Shown piece by piece: positions 1 through 8,309 of a stretch of DNA of 64,000 bases. This DNA is from WRMS01 sp038562165 (GTDB lineage Bacteria > Bacillota > Peptococcia > DRI-13 > UBA5745): positions 1-64,000 of the forward strand of contig JBCFAO010000017.1 of NCBI GenBank assembly GCA_038562165.1, read 5' to 3'. Under the pieces are notes generated by a model that saw nothing but the letters and a program-made list of their open reading frames with translations, was not told the origin of the DNA and made no database searches. Made by a program: the position numbers and the translations under genes. Every line of letters begins with the position of its first letter. The first letter of the stretch is position 1.

Positions 1-31
1 TTTTTCTGCCGTCTACTCCTTTTCCCGCTGA

Positions 32-631
32 ATGCTCTTTGTTGAAGGCACCATTCTATCTCTACCTCCATTTTGTCGCCCATTTTTATTTCTTCTCCTA
101 CAACAACTTGACACGGACAAAATGGTAGGAGCTTTAGAGAATTATGCCAACCCCCGGCCTAATCAAATGGACTATTGTGAGTTGTTGCCTTTAGTCAATA
201 ATCTTCAGCTCTTGCTGTCTTCCCGCTTGGCGGCCAAAGGCATTGAACTGGAATGCTTCATTCCTGAGGGATTATTGATTTACGTTGATAAGATGCACTT
301 AATTCAGATTTTAATCAATCTGATCAATAACTCTATCGATGCCTTTAATGAGCCGGGAACTATCCGCCTCTTGGCCCGCCAGGATAAGGGAATGGCAATT
401 ATCCTAGTTGAAGATGACGGAGAAGGTATTGCGGCGGCCAATCTGGAGCGGATTTTTGAACCCTTTTTTACTACACGGCAGTCCGGTACCGGTCTGGGTT
501 TATACATCTGCAACCAATTGGCCATTGCTAATAGCGGTTCTATTCAAGTGAAGCAAAGAGAACCTAAAGGCACCCGTATTGAAATCATCTTGATTGGCAA
601 AGAAAGAGAGGGGGACAACGGAGATGGATAA
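32..631 (+). CDS. Sensor histidine kinase, C-terminal part (5' end cut or broken)
   Basis: This is the ATP-binding half of a membrane sensor kinase that would phosphorylate the response regulator overlapping its 3' end. Visible motifs are the end of the dimerisation helix (KMVGALENYANPRP, matching DNMVSSLSEYARPKP in the kinase at 15.7-17.3 kb), N-box NLINNSIDA, G1 VEDDGEGI, F-box FEPFFTT and G2 SGTGLGLYIC. The phospho-histidine region lies outside or is destroyed: an in-frame TGA sits at 29-31, just before the first ATG, and the first 25 or so residues are hydrophobic and do not resemble a HisKA helix. The first ~70 bases may be poor sequence at a contig edge, or the gene may be frameshifted. 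The stop overlaps the regulator start by 8 bases, so the two are translationally coupled. The family is certain; the 5' end is not. Confidence 0.75.
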   Translation: MLFVEGTILSLPPFCRPFLFLLLQQLDTDKMVGALENYANPRPNQMDYCELLPLVNNLQLLLSSRLAAKGIELECFIPEGLLIYVDKMHLIQILINLINNSIDAFNEPGTIRLLARQDKGMAIILVEDDGEGIAAANLERIFEPFFTTRQSGTGLGLYICNQLAIANSGSIQVKQREPKGTRIEIILIGKEREGDNGDG

Positions 632-1964
632 TCTTTTTATCATAGATGATGATAAGCATATCTGCGTTACCCTAAGTCTTGCCCTTGATAAACTCTACTC
701 TATTCGCTGGAGCCAGGATGCCCAAGAGGGTCTGGCCATGATTAAAGAAGAGCCGCCGGATCTTGTTTTACTTGACTTGCGTATCGGCCGCCACAACGGT
801 ATAGAGGTGCTGAAGCAGATCCTGGAAATTTATCCTTCGCTGCCGGTAATCATCATGACCGGCTACAGCAGTATTAAAAGCTCTGTAGAAGCCCTTAAAG
901 CCGGGGCCTTCCACTATATTGCCAAACCTATTGAAATGGATGAGCTGCGAAATTTAATTGCCAAAGCCTTGGAGCATATCCATTTGCAAAATCAAGTCAA
1001 AGATTTAAACTGCCGGCTCAATGCCCAAAAGGTTCAGGCGGCCATCATCGGTAATTCTCCGGTGATTAAGGATTTGCTGAAGCTGATCGATAAAATCAAG
1101 GATATCAATACGACAGTGCTGATCACTGGCGAAAGCGGTACCGGCAAGGAAATAATTGCCCGAACTATCCACTATAGCAGCAATCGCAGCAACGGACCTT
1201 TTGAAGCCGTTAATTGCTCGGCCATCCCAATACCACTTTTGGAAAGTGAGTTCTTCGGGCATAAAAAAGGCTCCTTCACCGGGGCGGATAGCAGCCGTAA
1301 AGGAAAATTTGAAATCTGCAGCGGCGGTACCCTGTTTTTGGATGAAATCGGCGATATGGATATCAACGTTCAGGCTAAGCTGCTGCGGGTGCTCCAGGAA
1401 AAAGAAATCAGCCCTGTGGGCAGCAATGAAAAAATCCAGGTTGATGTCCGTTTGATTGCTGCTACCAATAAAGATTTGAAAAAGGCTATGGAAGAAGGCG
1501 CCTTCAGAGAAGACCTTTATTACCGGCTCAGTGTAATCACCCTGCATAGCCCGGCTTTGCGGCAGCGCCGGGAGGACATTCCTTTATTGATCCAGCATTT
1601 CTTAAATAAATATAATGCAGAGTTTAACAAAGATGTTAGAGGCATTGAAGGGGCCGCCTTAAGGGCTATTGAGCAATCACCCCTGCGCGGTAATGTGCGG
1701 GAGCTGGAAAATTTGATTGTCCGGGGTATTGCTTTAGCGGAGGGGAGCTTGATTCGATTTTCGGACCTGCCCAGCCTCAGCCAGGAAATGGCCACCAACC
1801 TTTCCCGGGAATTGGCGGGTTGCCGCCTTGCCGATATCGAAAAGCAAACGATCATGGAGACCTTGGCGTTTACCGGCAATAACCGGACAAAGGCTGCCCA
1901 ACTGCTGGGTATTACCGACCGCACTCTCCGCAATAAATTAGAGCAGTACCGCCTGCAAGGCTAG
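624..1964 (+). CDS. Sigma-54-dependent response regulator, NtrC family (cluster 1)
   Basis: An activator with a receiver domain (acidic DDD at residues 8-10, phospho-acceptor Asp51 in LLDLR, switch Thr in IIMTGYSS, Lys in YIAKPIE), a central AAA+ domain (Walker A TGESGTGKE, Walker B GGTLFLDEIGDMD, arginine-finger region near FREDLYYRL) and a C-terminal Fis-type helix-turn-helix (NNRTKAAQLLGITDRTLRNK). The sigma-54-contacting loop reads GSFTGA rather than the usual GAFTGA. I chose ATG 624 over ATG 594 because it has a GAGAGGGGG ribosome binding site 8 bases upstream and begins exactly at the receiver (MDNLFIIDDD). It probably activates the sigma-54 promoter at 2086-2101 through the dyads at 1994-2037. 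It is closely similar to the regulator at 14260-15615. Confidence 0.93.
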   Translation: MDNLFIIDDDKHICVTLSLALDKLYSIRWSQDAQEGLAMIKEEPPDLVLLDLRIGRHNGIEVLKQILEIYPSLPVIIMTGYSSIKSSVEALKAGAFHYIAKPIEMDELRNLIAKALEHIHLQNQVKDLNCRLNAQKVQAAIIGNSPVIKDLLKLIDKIKDINTTVLITGESGTGKEIIARTIHYSSNRSNGPFEAVNCSAIPIPLLESEFFGHKKGSFTGADSSRKGKFEICSGGTLFLDEIGDMDINVQAKLLRVLQEKEISPVGSNEKIQVDVRLIAATNKDLKKAMEEGAFREDLYYRLSVITLHSPALRQRREDIPLLIQHFLNKYNAEFNKDVRGIEGAALRAIEQSPLRGNVRELENLIVRGIALAEGSLIRFSDLPSLSQEMATNLSRELAGCRLADIEKQTIMETLAFTGNNRTKAAQLLGITDRTLRNKLEQYRLQG

Positions 1965-1993
1965 TCATAAGTTCCTATTATCAGTTTTACGGG

Positions 1994-2037
1994 ATACAGA
2001 AAATAATTCCGAAGTAATCCGGAAATATTTTCTGTAT
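1994..2037. promoter_or_regulatory. Paired activator-binding dyads (UAS), also a possible terminator hairpin
   Basis: Near-perfect 18-bp inverted repeat, arms 1994-2011 and 2020-2037 with one mismatch, spacer 8. Each arm contains the motif GGAAWTWTTTTC (GGAAATATTTTC at 2021-2032; inverted copy at 1999-2010), with centres 22 bp apart. The same motif occurs twice, 21 bp apart, before the second sigma-54 regulated cluster (14214-14250). The centres lie about 61 and 83 bp upstream of the -24 GG, the usual place for an enhancer-binding protein. A run of five T follows, so it may also end the upstream transcript. Confidence 0.65.
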
Positions 2038-2085
2038 TTTTTGTAATTTTGGAACAAATACCTTATTTTCTTTATTTTTATTTGC

Positions 2086-2101
2086 GGGCATGGAATATGC
2101 A
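2086..2101 (+). promoter_or_regulatory. Sigma-54 (-24/-12) promoter
   Basis: GGGCATGGAATATGCA, with GG at 2087-2088 and GC at 2099-2100, the obligatory GG-N10-GC spacing. It has two mismatches to TGGCACG in the -24 box and one in the -12 box. The expected start is near 2112, leaving a short leader with the AAAGGAGG ribosome binding site of the first operon gene. It stands directly downstream of an NtrC-type gene and its dyads. Confidence 0.7.
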
Positions 2102-2138
2102 TTAGAAAGCTTTATCATAACGCAAAGGAGGAGAGGAA

Positions 2139-2816
2139 ATGAATCATATGCGGCAGGAGGAGCTTTTTGAGCTGCTGCGCCATACTCCCACCGGCAATAT
2201 CTGTGATTCCATGCGCAGGTTAGGTGTTAGCGGTTATTTCAAGGGGCTTTGCTGCCTGCAAAAAGAATTGGCCGCCAATATGGTAGGGCCCGCCATCACA
2301 ATTGCCTATATTCCGAAGCAAGCAGGCTATGAGGTAAAGGGGCTGGGAACTTTTGATTTAGTCCGCAAAACCCCGGCCGGTTCCATTTTGTTATTTGCTT
2401 CCCTGGGCTCTCTTTGCTGGGTTACAGGCGGCAATGTGGGACAAATGATGATGACTCAGGGTCTGGGCGGCATGGTGGTGGACGGCTGTATTCGGGACAA
2501 AAAGGAATTAGCCGGCCAATTGATGCCCGTCTATTGTTTGGGATCAGGAACTAAGCCCTATGCCGAAGAAATTCAATGTGTGGCCTACAACGTACCCGTA
2601 GATGCCTGCGGCGCCAGGGTAAATCCGGGAGACATTCTGGTAGGTGATGAGGACGGCATTTGTATTATTCCTCCCTGGGCCTTAGAGGATGTTTGCCGCC
2701 AGCTGCCGGATATCGCGGACATTGAAGAAAAGCTGCCTTTAGCCATTGCGGCTCAAGAAAGTCTCGACACAATTAATACCATTGCGGCCAGAAAGGGGGT
2801 GCCGGTAAAAAAATGA
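2139..2816 (+). CDS. RraA / 4-hydroxy-4-methyl-2-oxoglutarate aldolase family protein
   Basis: Cytosolic protein of 225 residues. The family signature GGMVVDGCIRD is present (about residues 109-119), preceded by the glycine-rich loop GGNVGQMMMTQGLGG. Family members are metal-dependent aldolases/decarboxylases that split 4-carboxy-2-hydroxy-acid type substrates to pyruvate, or the RNase E regulator RraA, which is unlikely here given the metabolic context. First gene of a sigma-54-driven operon; start supported by AAAGGAGGAGAGG immediately upstream. Its stop overlaps the next start (ATGA), so it is coupled to the Ldh2-type dehydrogenase. I infer a role in breaking down a branched or hydroxylated dicarboxylate brought in by the TRAP transporter downstream; the substrate is unknown. 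Confidence 0.85.
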   Translation: MNHMRQEELFELLRHTPTGNICDSMRRLGVSGYFKGLCCLQKELAANMVGPAITIAYIPKQAGYEVKGLGTFDLVRKTPAGSILLFASLGSLCWVTGGNVGQMMMTQGLGGMVVDGCIRDKKELAGQLMPVYCLGSGTKPYAEEIQCVAYNVPVDACGARVNPGDILVGDEDGICIIPPWALEDVCRQLPDIADIEEKLPLAIAAQESLDTINTIAARKGVPVKK

Positions 2817-3853
2817 TTTATCTGTCTGCCGAAGCCCTGACCTCTTTTGGGGAGGCTTTGCTGCAAGCCTATGGCGCTTCTGCTCCAAACGCCAAAATAA
2901 TTGCCGCTCATTTGGTGGATAATGATTTAAAAGGCGTTGAAGCCCACGGTGCCATGAGATTTTATGAATACGTTCAATTTATGATTTCCGGTAAGGTAAA
3001 GGGAGCCGCCACACCCGTCATCAGCGTAATGAAGCCCGGCGTTTTTCTGGTGGAGGGTAATCAAGGCTTTGGGATCACCGCCATGGAAGAAACCGTAAAG
3101 GCTATGATCCTTGCTTTACAAGACCAACCTATGGCTTTAGCCGGCGTTAAAGGCGTGGGCCATACCGGCCGTATTGGCGTTTACGCCGAGAGATTTGCTG
3201 AGGCCAATTGTTTTGGGCAAATTTTTGGCGGCGGCGGCCATCGCAAATTTAAAACTGTTGCACCTTTCGGCGGTAAAAAAGGGGTAATGAGCACCAATCC
3301 TTTGGCCTTGGCTCTGCCGGCCCTGGAAGGTATTCCCCTTTCAGCGGATTTTGCCACTTCCGCATCAGCCGGCGGCAAAATTCGTTTAGCTCAGCGAAAA
3401 GGCAGCCTTCTGCCTCCCGGTCAAATCTTAGATAAGCAGGGCCATCCTTCCCTTAACCCCCAAGATTTTTTTGACGGCGGCGTTATGCTGCCCTCGGCAG
3501 GTTCCAAAGGCTCCGGCTTAGCCATGATTAATGAGTTGCTCTGTTATGGTTTGCTGGGCCAGCCTTTGGAATTCAATTGGATTCTTTTAGCCTTCCGTTT
3601 GGATGCTCTGTGCCAGCCCTCTGACTATCAAATTCGGGCAGAGGAGTTCGTTTCCTTGGTAAATGCTACTCCGCCGGCTGAGGGCTATGAAGCCGTCTAT
3701 TATCCCGGTCAGATGGAAGCCAATCGTAAAGCTGCCAACCGGGAAAAAGGTGTGGGCGTAAGCAGACAAATTGCCGCGATGCTGGCGGAGGCTGCCTTGG
3801 CAAAAGGGATTTCGTCACCTTTTGAATTAGACATAAAAGATAGGAGGAAATAA
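2813..3853 (+). CDS. Malate/L-lactate dehydrogenase family (Ldh2-type) oxidoreductase
   Basis: 346 residues, the usual length for the Ldh_2 family (malate, L-sulfolactate and ureidoglycolate dehydrogenases, NAD(P)-dependent, unrelated to classical LDH). Recognisable stretches are DLKGVEAHGAMRF near the N-terminus (active-site His region of the family), GVGHTGRIGVYAE, STNPLALALP (nucleotide-binding region) and GSKGSGLAMINELL. It should interconvert a 2-hydroxy acid and a 2-oxo acid in the cytosol. It overlaps the aldolase-like gene by four bases and is followed one base later by the TAXI receptor gene, so all are one transcript. Substrate specificity cannot be read from the sequence. Confidence 0.88.
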   Translation: MIYLSAEALTSFGEALLQAYGASAPNAKIIAAHLVDNDLKGVEAHGAMRFYEYVQFMISGKVKGAATPVISVMKPGVFLVEGNQGFGITAMEETVKAMILALQDQPMALAGVKGVGHTGRIGVYAERFAEANCFGQIFGGGGHRKFKTVAPFGGKKGVMSTNPLALALPALEGIPLSADFATSASAGGKIRLAQRKGSLLPPGQILDKQGHPSLNPQDFFDGGVMLPSAGSKGSGLAMINELLCYGLLGQPLEFNWILLAFRLDALCQPSDYQIRAEEFVSLVNATPPAEGYEAVYYPGQMEANRKAANREKGVGVSRQIAAMLAEAALAKGISSPFELDIKDRRK

Positions 3854-3854
3854 T

Positions 3855-4937
3855 ATGTTGAGGACTCATCTGTTAAAAAAGACGGCGTTTTTGGTTCTTA
3901 TCATCCTGATTTGTTTGGGGCTGCTTGCCGGCTGCGGCGGCTCAAGCCCTAATGCTCCCGCTCCAACGGGTAATGAAACAGAGCCTGCTGCCGGAGGACC
4001 AGAAAATACGATGCCGTCTCCGGAGCAACCCGGTAAGTTGGATGTTCAGGAATTTGTAGCCGGTCCTGCCAATGGAGGCTGGTCCATGGTGGCTGCTGCT
4101 ATTGCAGATAAAGCCAATGCTTATTTTGAAGGTTTTCCGATCACTGCTACTACCGGCGGCGCTGTAGCTAATCCGGTAGTTATGGTATCCGGAGAAGCCC
4201 AAGTGGGCCTGACCCAAGGATTGTTTCTCAATAAGCTGCTGGCGGGAGAGGAACCTTACGATGCAGCCTCCGACCAGCTCAAGGGAATTGCCTCTCTGGA
4301 CAGCACCGCCCTGTATTTCATTGTAGACGCCTCCTGCCCCTACGATACGCTAGGCGAGTTGATTGAGTCCGGTACAAAGATGAAAGTGGGCGTTATGCCT
4401 CCTTCTGCCGCATCCTCGATTGCCGCTGTTATGACTTTGGAGGAATATGGTCTAAAAAGTTTTGAAGAAATTCAGGAGTCCGGATCCTCCGTTTATGTAG
4501 CTGAAGGCACGGCTCTTTATGACGCTTATGCCGACCGCCATTTCAACATGATCGTTATCAATAAAGCCATCCCGGATGCTGCCACAAAAGAGATGCTGAC
4601 CGGACGAGATTCAAAGATTCTGGGCCTGGATGAGCAGGTTCTCAATTCCTTAGTGGAAAAGTACGGCTGGTCCCCTATGACGATTCCTGCCGAAACCTAT
4701 CCCTTGCAAGCCGAAGAGATAACCAGTATCGGCTTTAAATCAGTATTAACCGTCCGGGCCGATGTCCCTGAAGAATTGGCTTATGTACTGGCTAAGGTTT
4801 GCTATGAAGAAAAGGCTTATCTGGAAACGGTGCAAGCTCAGTATAAAGCTTTCGACCGCAAGGAAATGTGCAAAGGCACTGTAGTAGATATGCACCCCGG
4901 CGCCTTAAAATATTGGCAGGAAATGGGACTGCTATAG
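3855..4937 (+). CDS. TAXI-family TRAP solute receptor, lipoprotein
   Basis: 360 residues with a signal peptide and lipobox LLAGC (Cys about residue 24), followed by a Pro/Glu-rich linker and a TAXI domain (PITATTGGAVANPVVM; NMIVINKAIPDAA; MHPGALKYWQEMGLL at the end). TAXI proteins bind carboxylates or amino acids and hand them to fused TRAP permeases, which is what the next gene encodes. Start ATG 3855 has AGGAGG 7-12 bases upstream. It is clearly paralogous to the TAXI protein at 13.1-14.2 kb, sharing for example PITATTGGA and WSP.TIPA.TYP.Q. Confidence 0.92.
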   Translation: MLRTHLLKKTAFLVLIILICLGLLAGCGGSSPNAPAPTGNETEPAAGGPENTMPSPEQPGKLDVQEFVAGPANGGWSMVAAAIADKANAYFEGFPITATTGGAVANPVVMVSGEAQVGLTQGLFLNKLLAGEEPYDAASDQLKGIASLDSTALYFIVDASCPYDTLGELIESGTKMKVGVMPPSAASSIAAVMTLEEYGLKSFEEIQESGSSVYVAEGTALYDAYADRHFNMIVINKAIPDAATKEMLTGRDSKILGLDEQVLNSLVEKYGWSPMTIPAETYPLQAEEITSIGFKSVLTVRADVPEELAYVLAKVCYEEKAYLETVQAQYKAFDRKEMCKGTVVDMHPGALKYWQEMGLL

Positions 4938-4957
4938 TCTAGTGCTAAGCAGATGTA

Positions 4958-4982
4958 AACTTTTAGAGGGCACAGAGTGCTA
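4958..4982 (+). repeat. Copy 1 of a dispersed 25-bp repeat
   Basis: AACTTTTAGAGG followed by 13 further bases; 22 of 25 bases match 35026-35050. Both copies lie just after the stop codon of a gene. This one sits in the 71-base gap between the TAXI and TRAP permease genes. Function unknown. Confidence 0.5.
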
Positions 4983-5008
4983 GCTGCTAAATTGGACAGG
5001 AGGAAGCT

Positions 5009-6994
5009 ATGGGCGTAGTTAATAGAATAAAAAAGTTTTTTGATAAATATAAAAACCCTCAAAATATAGAAGAGGAAATCCGCAAGACCAATTCCAAACG
5101 GCAGTTAACCGGATTTTACCGCTATTTAGCTTTTGTCCTGGGTGCAGGCTTAACAGCTATGGTTTTTTATACTTCGTTCAATGGCGTGTTTTTGCCTATG
5201 ATCCAAATCGGCACAACATTATGTATACTGTTAGCCCTTACCTTTCTGTGGATTCCCGGCTTTCGGGGATCCCGGCAGGACCAACCTGATCCTTTGGATT
5301 TGCTGTTAATTGTACTCTGCTTTATTTGCTTGTTCTGGACCCTCACAAACAACCAACGGTTCATTACCCGGATCCCTTACTACAGTGAGGTAATGCTAAT
5401 GGATAAACTGGTGGGTTTTGCTTTAGTCCTGATGGTTTTGGAAGGGGCCCGCCGCACCGTTGGCTTACCGATTTGCATTATTGTTCTGATCTTTATCTTT
5501 TATGCCTTTCTGGGCAACTACATGCCTGCTATGCTGCAGCATAGAGGCTTTACAACCAGTAAGTTTATTGATGTGGTGTATCTGACTACGGAAGGACTTT
5601 TTGGCTCTTTAACCTCCTTATGTGCCAGTGTGCTGTTTGTTTTCGTTTCTTTCGGCACTTTGCTTTCCGCCACCGGCGCCGACCGGCTTTTTATGGATTT
5701 GGCCTTAGCTGTGGCCGGTCGCTCTGCCGGCGGCCCGGCTAAGGTGGCGGTAGTTTCCAGCGGCGCTATGGGTATGATCTCAGGAAGCTCCGTAGCCAAT
5801 GTAGTTACCACCGGTACGTTGACAATTCCTATGATGAAGAAAATGGGATTTAAACCTCATGAAGCAGGGGCGGTAGAAGCGGTAGCTTCTTCCGGGGGAC
5901 AGATTACGCCGCCGGTAATGGGCACCGTGGCTTTTCTGATCGCCGATAATATCGGCTATGCTTATTTTGACATAGTCAAATATTCTTTTTTACCGGCTTT
6001 AATGTTTTATTGTACTGTTTGGCTTTTCGTCGATTGTATGGCCAAAAAGAAAAAGATGAAAGGCATTCCAAGAGAAGAGCTGCCCTCTAAAAGGCAGGCT
6101 TTATGGAAAGCCTTGCCCCTATTGATTCCCATTGCAGTGTTGACCTGGATGCTTTACAAACGTTATACCCCGTTTATGAGCGGTTCTGTCTGTACCTTAT
6201 TGATTCTATTGGTGACTCTGTTTCGGAAAGATACCCGCCTTACGGTTAAAAGATTTTTTCTGGCCATGGAAAACTGTGCCATCAGCATGACCTCCATTAT
6301 CAATGTGGTGGCCTGCGCATCAATTATCATTGGATTAATCTCCAAAACAGGCCTGATGATAAAGTCTACTTCAATCATTATGTACTTGTCCGGCGGTATG
6401 CTGATGCCGATCATTCTAATTATGCTGGTAATGTCCTACATTATCGGCTGCGGTTTACCTTCTGCCACCTGCTATATTATATTAGCCACCCTTTGCGCAC
6501 CGGCATTGGCCAATTTTGGCATTAAGCCCCTGGAAGCCCACTTGGTCATCTTTTGGTTTTCCCAGGTGGCAGGCTTGACGCCTCCTGTTTGTATCACCGC
6601 CTTTGTAGCTGCCGGCGTAGCTGATGCCGACCCAATGCTTACCGGCTTTCAATCATTGAAGATGGGCTCTTCGTTTTACTTTTTACCCATGTTTTTCTTA
6701 TTCTCACCGCTGATTTCTGGTACAATACCCCAAATACTGATGACTTTTGTCATTGGAACCGCCGCTATCTATATGTTTGTAGCCGGTATAGAAGGCTTTC
6801 TCCAGTCTGCCGCTACGCCCCCCTGGATGCGTCTGGGTTGCTTTGCAGCTTCGCTGCTCTTATTTTTCAGCTGTGTCGATGCCCGCATCAATTATGTTGA
6901 GCCCATTAAAACAGTTGCCGGATTGGGGATAGGAGCGGCTTTACTGCTTATACAGTATCGCAGGCAAAAACAGAGCATAAGCAATGCATTGTAA
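5009..6994 (+). CDS. TRAP transporter permease, fused 4TM/12TM (DctQM-type)
   Basis: 661-residue polytopic membrane protein. The N-terminal ~200 residues hold a short set of membrane helices (DctQ-like), and the rest is the DctM-like transport domain, with the typical stretches SGAMGMISGSSVANVVTTGTLT and EAVASSGGQITPPVMG, and later PSATCYIILATLCAP and SQVAGLTPPVC. Fused permeases of this kind work with TAXI receptors and use an ion gradient to import organic acids or amino acids. Ribosome binding site AGGAGG lies 5 bases before ATG 5009. It is preceded by its receptor gene and followed by an aminotransferase in the same operon. Confidence 0.93.
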   Translation: MGVVNRIKKFFDKYKNPQNIEEEIRKTNSKRQLTGFYRYLAFVLGAGLTAMVFYTSFNGVFLPMIQIGTTLCILLALTFLWIPGFRGSRQDQPDPLDLLLIVLCFICLFWTLTNNQRFITRIPYYSEVMLMDKLVGFALVLMVLEGARRTVGLPICIIVLIFIFYAFLGNYMPAMLQHRGFTTSKFIDVVYLTTEGLFGSLTSLCASVLFVFVSFGTLLSATGADRLFMDLALAVAGRSAGGPAKVAVVSSGAMGMISGSSVANVVTTGTLTIPMMKKMGFKPHEAGAVEAVASSGGQITPPVMGTVAFLIADNIGYAYFDIVKYSFLPALMFYCTVWLFVDCMAKKKKMKGIPREELPSKRQALWKALPLLIPIAVLTWMLYKRYTPFMSGSVCTLLILLVTLFRKDTRLTVKRFFLAMENCAISMTSIINVVACASIIIGLISKTGLMIKSTSIIMYLSGGMLMPIILIMLVMSYIIGCGLPSATCYIILATLCAPALANFGIKPLEAHLVIFWFSQVAGLTPPVCITAFVAAGVADADPMLTGFQSLKMGSSFYFLPMFFLFSPLISGTIPQILMTFVIGTAAIYMFVAGIEGFLQSAATPPWMRLGCFAASLLLFFSCVDARINYVEPIKTVAGLGIGAALLLIQYRRQKQSISNAL

Positions 6995-7022
6995 ATGAAT
7001 TGATCAGCGAGGAACAAACAGT

Positions 7023-8309
7023 ATGAGTGTAACCAATCTTTTCGGCTTAAGCTTACAGCAAAAAATTCGACGCCGTTTTCAAGGCTTGGAGTACAGCGAG
7101 CGGCTGTTTTTTAACAATGCCGCCGGCGCTTTACGCCTTCGGGATGTTTTGACCTTACAGCAACAACTCTGCGGTATTCCTGACTATCCCTCCGGCCAGG
7201 GCTCTCAAGCCCGGCTGCTCAGGGATGCCGTAGAATACGGCAAGATTCGCCTGGCGGAGCTTTTGGATGCTCCGCCGGGTGCAATCATTCAAGATCTTTC
7301 TGCCTCCCGGCTTTTATTTTCCTTAATTGAAGCGGGAACCCGTCTATCTTCCGGAAATAGGCTGCTGGTTACTGCCTTGGATCATCCCGCTGCCATTGAT
7401 GGGGTGAAGCGGGCCGCTGCCTTATATGGCAAAGATGCTATTATCGTACCTTTTGATCCGGTTCTGCATAGCATAGCTCCGGCAGATATTCTTAATTGCC
7501 TGGATCCCAATACCGGTCTTCTGGTGATGACCTATACTTCAAATACTACGGGGGCCGTATTGCCTATAGCGGAAATTGCCAAACAGGCCCGGCAGATTAA
7601 TCCGGAGATTGCTATTATCATTGATGGGGTTCAGAAGATTCCTCACGGACCGGTGAATCTGTCATCTTTTCCAGCCGATGCCTTGATTATGGCCCCCTAT
7701 AAAATTTTCAGCGCCCGAGGCAGCGGTCTGGCCTGGTGTTCTCCCAGGCTAAGCAGAGCCAGCCGGGACTGTCTCCTTGGCCAGGGAGTTCCTTCCTGGG
7801 AGTTGGGCAGTCAGGATCCTCTTTCTTTTGCATTGATGGGGCCTGTAGGAGACTATTTTCTTTGGCTGGGCCGGCAATTTTCTTCAGGAGAGCCGCCGCA
7901 AAAGGATAGAGAGATGATCCGGCAAGGCTTACAACGGGTGGAGCTTCATGAAAGACAGCTTCTCAGGCTTCTGCTGGACGGCCTTGAGGGTTCGGTGGGG
8001 CAAGGGGCAATAGCCGGATTACGGAACATCCCCGGAGTTCTTCTTTATTTTGATCATCCGGATCTTTCAAAGCGGGATCTGATTGTCAGCTTTTCTCTGC
8101 CGGCCTTATCCTGTAATGAGGCATTGAACAGCTTTCTGGGCGCCCAGGTCTTTCTCTCCCTGCGGCAGCAAGATAGTATTTACTGCGGTGATATATTAAA
8201 GGATTACGGTCTGGATTGGCTGCTTCGCGTATCTCCCATGCATTATCATGACGAAGGGGATATCTGGCGATTTCTGAAGGTGGTTGCCGATATAGCCGGC
8301 AGGCAGTAA
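7023..8309 (+). CDS. Class V aminotransferase-family PLP enzyme
   Basis: 428 residues with fold-type I PLP enzyme features: FNNAAGALR near the N-terminus, ALDHPAAIDGV, the cofactor-binding Asp/Gln in IIDGVQKIPHGPVNL, and the probable Schiff-base lysine in MAPYKIFSARGSG (about residue 235). It resembles the isopenicillin N epimerase/cysteine desulfurase-like branch rather than serine-glyoxylate aminotransferases, but the reaction cannot be assigned. Last gene of the sigma-54 operon, 28 bases after the permease, so it may act on the imported compound or on the 2-oxo product of the Ldh2-type dehydrogenase. Confidence 0.85.
   Translation: MSVTNLFGLSLQQKIRRRFQGLEYSERLFFNNAAGALRLRDVLTLQQQLCGIPDYPSGQGSQARLLRDAVEYGKIRLAELLDAPPGAIIQDLSASRLLFSLIEAGTRLSSGNRLLVTALDHPAAIDGVKRAAALYGKDAIIVPFDPVLHSIAPADILNCLDPNTGLLVMTYTSNTTGAVLPIAEIAKQARQINPEIAIIIDGVQKIPHGPVNLSSFPADALIMAPYKIFSARGSGLAWCSPRLSRASRDCLLGQGVPSWELGSQDPLSFALMGPVGDYFLWLGRQFSSGEPPQKDREMIRQGLQRVELHERQLLRLLLDGLEGSVGQGAIAGLRNIPGVLLYFDHPDLSKRDLIVSFSLPALSCNEALNSFLGAQVFLSLRQQDSIYCGDILKDYGLDWLLRVSPMHYHDEGDIWRFLKVVADIAGRQ

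Noticed and set aside
1994..2042. Pure terminator interpretation of the 18-bp inverted repeat
   Set aside because: A terminator function is possible, but the same motif recurs at the second sigma-54 locus at matching distance as direct rather than inverted copies, which favours an activator site.
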